NCBI GenBank assembly: GCA_900471525.1
Contig: UCEZ01000021.1
Location: 62,001-126,000, forward strand
DNA length: 64,000 bases
Reading direction: 5' to 3'
Source of the DNA: Hyphomicrobiales bacterium
GTDB lineage: Bacteria > Pseudomonadota > Alphaproteobacteria > Rhizobiales > Rhizobiaceae
The notes below the pieces were generated by a model, which saw only the letters and a program-made list of their open reading frames with translations, was not told the origin of the DNA and did not search any database. The translations under genes were made by a program, and so were the position numbers. This document shows, in pieces, positions 36,089 through 43,007 of the stretch (position 1 is its first letter; every line of letters begins with the position of its first letter).

Positions 36089-36456
36089 TGTGTGTCGCCC
36101 AAAAGTGCGTAGCGGTTTTGGGGGAGCGACACGCATCAAGCAGAAACTTGAAGCGCCGCTCAGTGTCCATTCGGACACAGGCGGCCAGCTTGGGCCAACT
36201 GTATTTCAGAACGGCGTCTGCGGCCCCAATAATGCCGCAGACCGGCCGGACAAAGGGGCGTGCCGCGGGTTAGGCTCAAACCTTGCAAAAGGTTGACAGG
36301 TCCGACCCTGGGGCGCATGACGGAACGACGTTGAATTCGCAATTTTGAATTGGTTTTCCAACCTGTTCCATTCCTAATTCCCCCGTGGTGAATCACTTGC
36401 CACTTTGATGTTTTCCGCCCGCCTTGCGGGCTATTGGCATATTTAGAGGTCTGGCC
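36089..36456. other. 368-bp spacer between podJ and the TSUP gene
   Basis: It starts with a hairpin repeat (36092-36132). Further on there is a 6-bp hairpin (GCCCGC-CTT-GCGGGC, about 36418-36432) and an AT-rich patch near 36335-36360 that could hold a promoter. No protein-coding frame is convincing. Confidence 0.4.
36092..36132. repeat. hairpin repeat after podJ, copy 2 of the CCGAAAAGTGCG family
   Basis: GTGTCGC-CCAAAA and TTTTGG-(GGGA)-GCGACAC pair across the GTGCGTAGCGG core. The core matches the reverse complement of 18622-18647 apart from a few bases. It follows the podJ stop directly and may serve as a terminator. Confidence 0.55.
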
Positions 36457-37383
36457 GTGACAGTGTATCTGCCCATCGCAGAATTGTCGGTGAACATTCT
36501 GATCATCCTCGGCATGGGCGCGGCCGTCGGCTTCCTGTCCGGCATGTTCGGCGTCGGCGGCGGCTTCCTGATCACGCCGCTTCTGATCTTCTACAATATC
36601 CCGCCGGTCGTCGCCGTTGCCACCGGCGCCAACCAGGTTGTCGCATCGTCGATCTCCGGCGCCATCACCCATTTCCGCCGCGGCACGATCGATATCAAGT
36701 TGGGCACGGTGTTGCTCTGCGGCGGTCTGGCGGGCGCGACCGTTGGCATCTGGATCTTCGCGATGCTGCGCCGTATCGGCCAGCTCGATCTCGTCATTTC
36801 GCTCGCCTATGTGCTTCTGCTCGGTACCGTCGGCTCGCTGATGCTGTGGGAAAGCATCATCGCGCTGCGCCGGGCCGCGAAGAACGAGACGGTAACGCTG
36901 AAGAGGCCGGGACAGCATAACTGGGTACACCGGCTGCCGCTGAAGATGCGGTTCAAAAAATCGAAGATCTACCTGAGCATCATCCCGGTCGCCACGCTCG
37001 GCTTCGGCATCGGCATCCTGACGTCGGTCATGGGTGTCGGCGGCGGCTTCATCATGGTGCCGGCGATGATCTATCTGCTGCGCATCCCGACCAATGTCGT
37101 CGTCGGCACCTCGCTCTTCCAGATCATCTTCGTTTCCGCCTATACCGTCATCGTCCAGGCGACCGCCAATTACACGGTCGATATCGTGCTCGCCTTCGTG
37201 CTGATGATCGCCGGCGTGATCGGGGCGCAGTACGGCGTACGCGTTGGCCAGAGGCTGCGCGGCGAGCAGCTGCGGGCGCTTTTGGCACTGCTGGTTCTCG
37301 CCGTCGGCATCCGTCTTGCCATCGAGCTGATCATCCCGCCGAAGGAAATCTATTCGGTCGTTTCCGCGGGGCTCGGCTTCTGA
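36457..37383 (+). CDS. TSUP-family (TauE/SafE) permease
   Basis: A 308-residue membrane protein of the sulfite exporter TauE/SafE family. Two Gly-rich repeats show the family signature: VGFLSGMFGVGGGFLITPLL (about 21-40) and GILTSVMGVGGGFIMVPAM (about 191-209), each followed by NVVVGTSL/VATGANQ-type motifs. About eight helices are expected. GTG 36457 is chosen, with AGAGG seven bases upstream; the protein then starts VTVYLPIAEL. Its stop overlaps the next ATG by one base, so the two are translationally coupled. Transport of sulfite, sulfonates or organic sulfur is the family role; substrate unknown. Confidence 0.85.
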   Translation: MTVYLPIAELSVNILIILGMGAAVGFLSGMFGVGGGFLITPLLIFYNIPPVVAVATGANQVVASSISGAITHFRRGTIDIKLGTVLLCGGLAGATVGIWIFAMLRRIGQLDLVISLAYVLLLGTVGSLMLWESIIALRRAAKNETVTLKRPGQHNWVHRLPLKMRFKKSKIYLSIIPVATLGFGIGILTSVMGVGGGFIMVPAMIYLLRIPTNVVVGTSLFQIIFVSAYTVIVQATANYTVDIVLAFVLMIAGVIGAQYGVRVGQRLRGEQLRALLALLVLAVGIRLAIELIIPPKEIYSVVSAGLGF

Positions 37384-38171
37384 TGCGGTTCGTTTCGCAC
37401 CTTCTGTTGCTGGGTCTGTTTCTCGCCGCGCCGGTCATCGCGCAGGCGGAGCCGATGGATTTTACCGAAAAGCTCGATATCGGCATCTCGACCGACGAGA
37501 TTTCGATCACCTCCGATTTCCGCGGCGCCGACCTGACGATCTTCGGCGCCATCGACGGTTTCGACGCCAATCTTCTGGCCCAGGGCAAGTACAACATCGT
37601 CGTGGCGCTGGAAGGGCCGAAGGAAAACACCACCGTGCGCAAGAAGGAGCGCGTTTTCGGCATCTGGATCAACACCAATTCGATGACCTTCGAACTGGTG
37701 CCGGAATCCTACTCGCTGTCGAGCACCCGCGACATCGAGACGATCGCGCCGCCGGGCGACATGAACAATATGGGCATCGGCGTCGCGCACATGCCGCTGA
37801 TCCCGATCGGCTATATTGGCGACGGCAGCAACCTCACCGAATTCCGCGACGCCTTCCGGCGGCTTCGGGAGACAACGGGCGTCTACCAGCGCGATCCGGG
37901 CGGCGTGCAGTTCATTAGCTCCAGCCTGTTCAAGGCCTCGGTTCGCCTGCCGGCCGACGTGCCGAACGGCGTCCATGTCGTGCGCGCCTATCTTTTCCGC
38001 GAGGGGGTCTTCGTCGCCGCCAAGGCCCTGCCGCTGCGGGTCGTCAAAACCGGGCTGGAACAGGCGATCACCCGCGCGGCGCATGAGCAGCCGTTTTTCT
38101 ACGGCATTACCGCCGTGCTGCTCGCCGTCATCACCGGCTGGCTGGCCAGTATCGTCTTCCGCAGGGATTGA
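37383..38171 (+). CDS. TIGR02186-family membrane protein
   Basis: A 262-residue protein with a signal peptide (LLLLGLFLAAPVIAQAEP), a periplasmic beta-rich domain and one C-terminal membrane helix (about 236-257, FFYGITAVLLAVITGWLASI). The pattern EKLDIGISTDEISITSDFRGADLTIFGAI, shown here in part, is that of TIGR02186 (PF09608), an alphaproteobacterial family found beside TauE/SafE permeases. It probably helps the permease, for example as a periplasmic partner. The ATG overlaps the TSUP stop (TGATG). Confidence 0.88.
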   Translation: MRFVSHLLLLGLFLAAPVIAQAEPMDFTEKLDIGISTDEISITSDFRGADLTIFGAIDGFDANLLAQGKYNIVVALEGPKENTTVRKKERVFGIWINTNSMTFELVPESYSLSSTRDIETIAPPGDMNNMGIGVAHMPLIPIGYIGDGSNLTEFRDAFRRLRETTGVYQRDPGGVQFISSSLFKASVRLPADVPNGVHVVRAYLFREGVFVAAKALPLRVVKTGLEQAITRAAHEQPFFYGITAVLLAVITGWLASIVFRRD

Positions 38172-38175
38172 TTGA

Positions 38176-38205
38176 GACGGACCCCGCTGTAAGGCAGGGT
38201 CCGTC
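38176..38205. terminator. hairpin between convergent genes
   Basis: GACGGACCC and GGGTCCGTC form a 9-bp perfect stem with a 12-base loop just after the TIGR02186 stop and just before the end of the ABC transporter gene. No T tract on either strand, so termination is plausible but weakly supported. Confidence 0.45.
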
Positions 38206-38213
38206 GGATGTCC

Positions 38214-40064
38214 TCAGCGGGGCTCGCCTGGCGTAACGTCGTCTACTCCGAGAAAACCGTCCGATTGCCGCGCCCAGAGCATGGCATAGATGCCGCCCTG
38301 TGCCATCAGTGCCTCGTGGGTCCCATCCTCGGCGATGCGGCCTCCATCCAGCACGACGATCCGGTCCATCCGGGCGATTGTGGAAAGCCGGTGGGCGATG
38401 GCAATCACGGTCTTCCCCTCCATCACCAGATAGAGCGTCTGCTGGATCGCCGCCTCGACCTCGGAATCCAGCGCCGACGTCGCTTCGTCCAGAACGAGGA
38501 TCGGCGCGTCCTTCAGGATCGCTCGGGCAAGGGCGATGCGCTGCCGTTGGCCGCCGGACAAGGTGACGCCACGCTCGCCGACATGGGCGTCGTAGCCGGT
38601 CCGGCCGTGCTGGTCCCGAAGCTGCGGGATGAAGACACCGGCCTCGGCTTTTTTTGCGGCAGCCTCGATTGCAGCCCGCGGAACATCCAGGCGGCCATAG
38701 GCGATGTTGTCGCGCACCGAGCGGTGCAACAGCGAGGCGTCCTGCATGACCATGCCGATGTGGCGGCGCAGGCTCTCCTGGGTGACGCCGCCTATATCCT
38801 GCCCGTCGATGCGGATCGTTCCTTCCTCCGGATCGAAGAAGCGAAGCAGCAGATTGACCAGCGTCGACTTGCCGGTGCCGGAACGTCCGACGAGGCCGAC
38901 CTTTTCACCTGGAGCAATTGTCAGCGAGACATGATCGAGCCCGCCATCATCCTTGCCATAGTGATGGCTGATCTGCTCGAAGCGGATCTCTCCGCCCTTC
39001 AGCACCAGCGGACCGGCGCCGGCGGCATCGACGATGTCGAGCGGCTGGGCAACGGTTTTCAGCGACTGCCGCATCGTGCCGAGATAGCCGAACAGGGAGG
39101 AGACCGCATCGAGCATCCATTCCGCCATCGCCGTGATGCGGAAGCTCAGCGTCAGAGACGCGGCGATCAGCCCGAGCGGTGCAAGGCCGGTTTGCCACAG
39201 CGCCAGCGAATAGCCGACAAGCCCGGCGATCAGCGCGCTGCCGAGAAGCAGCATGCCAGAATTGATGGTCACTTCGAGGCGCTGTACCTCAACCATGGCG
39301 GCGCGCGCTTCCTGGAACTGTTCGTCGTCCTCCCGGCCGCTCGCCTTGCTGGCGAACATCTTGAACGTGTCGATATTCGCATAGGTATCGACCATCATGC
39401 CCGTCAGGCTTGAGAACGCATGCTGATATCGCTCGGAAGCGTCGCGGATTCTCGGAACGGCATAGGCCATCAGCCCGACATAGCAGCCCGCCCAGATCAA
39501 CAGCGGGATCGTCAGCCAGATATTGATGGAGGCCATCAGCCACACCGATCCTGCAACATAGACCGCCACGAAGGAGAGCGTGTGCTGGATGCTGTAGGCA
39601 ACGCCGACGCCTGCGGCTCCGAGATCGCGAACCTGCGAGGCGATGCGGCCGGCAAGATCGCCGCGAAACCATCCGACGGATTGACCGAGCACGTGCCGAT
39701 GCGCCCGCCAGCGGACGAGGAATTCGGCATTCGGCCGGAAGGCGATATCGTCGAGGCTTTCCCGGAGCAGTCCGGCAAGTGGCCGCGCGACAAGCACGAT
39801 GGCGCCGGCAAGCAGCAACTCGTGGCCGTGTTTAGCCCAGAATGCTGCCGGCGGGGTGGCGGCCAAGGCATCGACAAGGGCGCTGGCGCAACCGATCAGC
39901 CAGACCTCGATGACGGCGCCGATCACCGTCAGCATCAGGCTCATCGCTGTCACATAGCGGAATGGCCAGAGGTTTTGAACGAGGAACCGCCATGCGTTAC
40001 CGGGCGGCGTGCTCTGGTCATAGGATTGGAACGGATCGACGAGGCTTGAGAAGCGACGAAACAT
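38214..40064 (-). CDS. ABC exporter, fused permease-ATPase
   Basis: A 616-residue half-transporter. The membrane part (about 40-320) has six helices; the loop ASALVDALAATPPAAFWAKHGHE after helix 1 is as usual. The ATPase carries Walker A GRSGTGKST (about 389), the signature LSGGQRQR (about 499) and Walker B ILVLDEATSALDSE, followed by the H-loop IAHRLSTIARMD. It functions as a dimer exporting lipids, drugs or peptides; the substrate cannot be told from sequence. The protein ends past the ATPase with a short tail. It is monocistronic here. Confidence 0.9.
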   Translation of the reverse strand: MFRRFSSLVDPFQSYDQSTPPGNAWRFLVQNLWPFRYVTAMSLMLTVIGAVIEVWLIGCASALVDALAATPPAAFWAKHGHELLLAGAIVLVARPLAGLLRESLDDIAFRPNAEFLVRWRAHRHVLGQSVGWFRGDLAGRIASQVRDLGAAGVGVAYSIQHTLSFVAVYVAGSVWLMASINIWLTIPLLIWAGCYVGLMAYAVPRIRDASERYQHAFSSLTGMMVDTYANIDTFKMFASKASGREDDEQFQEARAAMVEVQRLEVTINSGMLLLGSALIAGLVGYSLALWQTGLAPLGLIAASLTLSFRITAMAEWMLDAVSSLFGYLGTMRQSLKTVAQPLDIVDAAGAGPLVLKGGEIRFEQISHHYGKDDGGLDHVSLTIAPGEKVGLVGRSGTGKSTLVNLLLRFFDPEEGTIRIDGQDIGGVTQESLRRHIGMVMQDASLLHRSVRDNIAYGRLDVPRAAIEAAAKKAEAGVFIPQLRDQHGRTGYDAHVGERGVTLSGGQRQRIALARAILKDAPILVLDEATSALDSEVEAAIQQTLYLVMEGKTVIAIAHRLSTIARMDRIVVLDGGRIAEDGTHEALMAQGGIYAMLWARQSDGFLGVDDVTPGEPR

Positions 40065-40332
40065 GAATGCCCTCCATGGGGCCGGAAAATTGAATCATTT
40101 GATGGAAAGAGCCGAACAGGTAGCCCGATCCCGGCACCGCTTGTTCAGCTGCGTGATGTGCCGGGGGTTTTCATCAAACGATCTCCTTTTCAGTCGCTTG
40201 GCGCGATTTATAGGGCACGGCGGGTCAAATGTCCATTCGACCGCGCCTCCCTTGCTGCAACTCGCCGTGATCCGGCTTTGCCTCGCCGTCAAAACAGGCT
40301 ATTTGCGTTCAAAAGATCAGGAGACCTCTGCC

Positions 40333-40568
40333 ATGAAGCCGATTTTTGTCCAGCTGCAATGCGCCCCGGCAAGACCTACGAGGTCGCCGACGTGATCTAC
40401 AAGAAAGAGATCGTCTCGGAGATGTATTCGACCAGCGGCGACTACGATCTTTTGATCAAAGTCTATGTCGATGAAGAGCAGGATATCGGCAAGTTCATCA
40501 ACGACAACATCGCGACCGTGCCGGGCATCAACCGGTCGCTGACGACGCTGACGTTCAACGCGTTCTAG
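40333..40568 (+). pseudogene. Lrp/AsnC ligand-binding (RAM) domain protein with a 1-base frameshift
   Basis: The ATG at 40333 has CAGGAG upstream and gives MKPIFVQLQCAP before the frame is lost. One base further on, the other frame reads RPGKTYEVADVIYKKEIVSEM, SGDYDLLIKVYV, IGKFINDNIATVPGINRSL and TTLTFNAF. Together they make the about 78-residue stand-alone AsnC-type ligand-binding protein conserved in rhizobia. Restoring one C in the C-run at 40364-40367 joins the frames. So this is either a true loss of function or an assembly error. An in-frame ATG at 40359 could still give a shortened C-terminal product. Its stop codon lies inside the palindromic element that follows. Confidence 0.75.
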
Positions 40569-40792
40569 AGCCTTTCCGGGTTAGATTGAAGCATTCTGTT
40601 GGCTCAAACGGAGTTGGATGGCCGGGCGATCAGACGGCCCGTTTCAGCCAACCCGAAGGGCCGGGCATCTTTCCGCCAGGACAAAGGCGATCGGCTCGAA
40701 CGTACCGCAAGGTATGCCCTTCGCCGATCGCCTTTGTCCTGACGAAAACCTGCTCCGGCAGAATGCTTCAATCTAACCCGGAAAGGCTCTAG
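40565..40792. mobile_element. 228-bp palindromic element with 34-bp perfect terminal inverted repeats
   Basis: Bases 40565-40598 are the exact reverse complement of 40759-40792 (CTAGAGCCTTTCC... at both ends). Inside is a second inverted pair, GGACAAAGGCGATCGG near 40679-40694 with its complement near 40724-40739, and a shorter one near 40621-40640 (CCGGGCGATC and CGGCCCG). There is no open frame with a known domain. The layout is that of a MITE or a RIME-like element. It starts at the stop codon (TAG, 40566-40568) of the preceding gene. The outer CTAG is itself palindromic. Confidence 0.75.
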
Positions 40793-40798
40793 CGGGCT

Positions 40799-41356
40799 TC
40801 AGCCGTTTTCGACCTCGTAGGTGAGGATGGTCGCGCCACCGGCCGTCGTCGAAGAGGTTGTAAGTTTCAAGGCCGTCTTGTCGCGGCCGGGCTTGAAGAA
40901 CGGCGTACCGCGGCCCAGCAGCACCGGCACGACGCAGAGCATGATCTCGTCGACGAGGCCGGCCTTGAGCAGGCTGTCGCAGAGTTCGGCGCTGCCGAAA
41001 ATGCGGATCGGCTTCGTGGCCGTCTGCTTCAGCTGGCGTATATCCCCGACGATATCTGCAGTGACCGTGGTGTTGTTCCAATCGCTTGTCGTGATGGTGT
41101 GCGAGGCGACGAGCTTCGGCAGGCCGTTCATGAAGGCCTTGACCTCGTCATCCTCGTCCGTCGTCGTCCAGTAGGCCTTCATTCCCTCATAGGTGACGCG
41201 GCCGAAGACGAGCGTCTCGGTCGTTGCACCCCATTGCTTCGAGAGGGCGACGAGTTCCGGTCCCCAGGCGCGTCCGTGAAATTCGAGATCCCATTTCTTC
41301 TCGCCTTCGAAAAAGCCGTCGAGTGTTACGAGGTTCCAGATGCACAGTTTGGCCAC
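40799..41356 (-). CDS. DHFR/RibD C-terminal-domain family reductase
   Basis: A 185-residue protein of the dihydrofolate-reductase-like RibD C-terminal family. It shows LCIWNLVTLDGFFEG at the start, ETLVFGRVTYEGMKAYW (about 50-66), IRIFGSAELCDSLLKAGLVDEI and PVLLGRGTPFF, the usual order for these NADPH-binding proteins. They are often uncharacterised and not true DHFRs. I chose GTG 41356 (VAKLCIW), with GGGAGAAG eight bases upstream. The stop lies seven bases past the palindromic element. Confidence 0.87.
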   Translation of the reverse strand: MAKLCIWNLVTLDGFFEGEKKWDLEFHGRAWGPELVALSKQWGATTETLVFGRVTYEGMKAYWTTTDEDDEVKAFMNGLPKLVASHTITTSDWNNTTVTADIVGDIRQLKQTATKPIRIFGSAELCDSLLKAGLVDEIMLCVVPVLLGRGTPFFKPGRDKTALKLTTSSTTAGGATILTYEVENG

Positions 41357-41463
41357 GGTCGCTTCTCCCAAAACCGTTTTTAATTTGAAATTGGTCTAAC
41401 AATGCGGAAACCGATTGCAAATTGCAAGCGGTTTTTCGCGAACGGTATGGTTCAGCCGAACGC

Positions 41464-42171
41464 TCAAGGCGGCGTTTTCGACCGGAAGATTGCCTTCTCA
41501 TGCGGCGACAGCTTCTCGGTCGCCATCCGGACAGCGGTTGCGGATAGACGGCCCCGGTTTTCGGTGAGGAAGGTCTTCAGCTGGTCCCGATCGGCCTCGC
41601 CGGCGGTGCGGACCCATGAGCCGATCGCCTTTTGCACCATATCGTGCGGATCGCCCGCCAGCCGGGAGCAGATGGAAAAGGTGTCGCGCAGGTCGCCCTT
41701 GCGGATGAAGTAGTAGGTTGCGACGATCGCGGTCCGGCGCCGCCATGGGTCGGAGGACGCGGCAAGGCCGTAGAGCGGGTCTCTCGGCTTGTCGTCGAGA
41801 TATTGACCGACGACGTAAGGTGCTGCGCGATCCACCAGATCCCAGTTGTTCAGCCGGTCATGGCGGTCGAGATAGAGTTCGTAGAGCACAGCCAAGGGGT
41901 TGGCAGGTTTCTTCTGGCGCGCCTGGAAATCCATGATCGCGGCGGCGGCCATCCGCACCTCGTAGAAGGGGCTGTCGAGCAACCGGCTGATTTCGGGCAA
42001 GGGCAGGGCGGCATGTTGCCTGGCGATGGGAAAGACCTTGCCGATGCCGACGCCGAGCACCTGTGTTTCGCCGAGCCCGTCATGGAAGAAGCGTGCGACA
42101 TCGGCGATCGCATTGTCGGAGCGGATGGCGTGTAACGCTGCTTCCAGGCTGTCGGCTGTCATGCTGCTCAT
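41464..42171 (-). CDS. AlkD-like DNA alkylation repair protein
   Basis: A 235-residue all-alpha (HEAT-like repeat) DNA glycosylase of the AlkC/AlkD superfamily. Key segments are ISRLLDSPFYEVRMAAAAIM, LNNWDLVDRAAPYVVG (conserved N-W-D-L-V-D), WRRRTAIVATYYFIRKG and DPHDMVQKAIGSWVRTAG. The family removes bulky cationic alkyl lesions such as 3- and 7-methylpurines. I used ATG 42171, with GGAGG eight bases upstream; the longer frame to 42279 has an atypical N-terminus. It follows pdeM on the same strand by 88 bp, so it probably joins the lhr-pdeM repair group. Confidence 0.87.
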   Translation of the reverse strand: MSSMTADSLEAALHAIRSDNAIADVARFFHDGLGETQVLGVGIGKVFPIARQHAALPLPEISRLLDSPFYEVRMAAAAIMDFQARQKKPANPLAVLYELYLDRHDRLNNWDLVDRAAPYVVGQYLDDKPRDPLYGLAASSDPWRRRTAIVATYYFIRKGDLRDTFSICSRLAGDPHDMVQKAIGSWVRTAGEADRDQLKTFLTENRGRLSATAVRMATEKLSPHEKAIFRSKTPP

Positions 42172-42259
42172 CACCGCCTCCTCCCGCCAAAATGTGCGGC
42201 CGGTGGCGGCCATTCTGCCAAGCTGGACGCGGTGCGGCAAGACGCGCTGACCGCGCCAG

Positions 42260-42985
42260 TTATCCCAGCAAATTCGCAAATCGCACGGAGTAAATCCGGT
42301 CCCGTCCCAGCATGTGGGCGACGAGGCTTTGGTGGTCGAAGAGGCCGCGCATGGCCTGGTGGCGGAGATCTAGGCCGCCGGTGGTGACGCCGAAGGCGGG
42401 CATGATAAGGCGCTTGCCGTCCGTCGCGAAGCAGGCGCGGCGCATGTATTTTTCGCGGCGGCGGACGGTGGCGGATGGATGAAGGTGGCCGGCGATTTCG
42501 CCCGCCTGGGCGTTGAGTGCCGGTTCATGGCGAAAGGTCAGGCCGGCATAGTGGAGTTCGTCGGCGGATGAGCCGGGCAGGTTGACGGTGCCGTCGGGAT
42601 CGTGGTTGCCGTTGATCCAGATCCATTCCCGACCGCGCGCCATGCTCTCGATCATGCCGCGAAAAAGCTCCGGCATCAGGGCCGAGCCGACGCGATCGTG
42701 GAAATTGTCGCCAAGGCTGATGACGGTTTTCGGATTGTGCCGGGAGATGACGGCGTCAAGGATACGCAGGGTTGCCAGGGTATCATAGGGCGGCAGCATC
42801 ATGCCGCGGCGGGCGAATGCCGAGCCCTTCTCCAGATGCAGATCCGAGACGACGAGAATATCGAGATCGGGCAGATAGAGCCCGCCCAGCGGATCGCAGA
42901 CGCCGGCCACGCCGTTGATGACGGTGCGGGCCGACAGCGCCGGATTGTCCGGCAGGGCAGAAATGGCGTGGGCTATGCGGTGCAT
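42260..42985 (-). CDS. pdeM: ligase-associated DNA-damage-response endonuclease PdeM
   Basis: A 241-residue calcineurin-like phosphoesterase with the four metal motifs: VVSDLHLEKG, SLGDNFHD, INGNHDP and AGHLHPSA. This is the pattern of PdeM (TIGR04123), which accompanies the Lhr-type helicase. The ATG at 42985 gives the expected MHRIAHAIS start; the longer frame to 43186 overlaps the helicase gene and is not homologous. It lies 22 bp after the helicase stop. I did not see the ATP-dependent ligase or exonuclease partners in this window. Confidence 0.92.
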   Translation of the reverse strand: MHRIAHAISALPDNPALSARTVINGVAGVCDPLGGLYLPDLDILVVSDLHLEKGSAFARRGMMLPPYDTLATLRILDAVISRHNPKTVISLGDNFHDRVGSALMPELFRGMIESMARGREWIWINGNHDPDGTVNLPGSSADELHYAGLTFRHEPALNAQAGEIAGHLHPSATVRRREKYMRRACFATDGKRLIMPAFGVTTGGLDLRHQAMRGLFDHQSLVAHMLGRDRIYSVRFANLLG

Positions 42986-43007
42986 CTTGTTCCGGCTTGA
43001 TCTGGTA

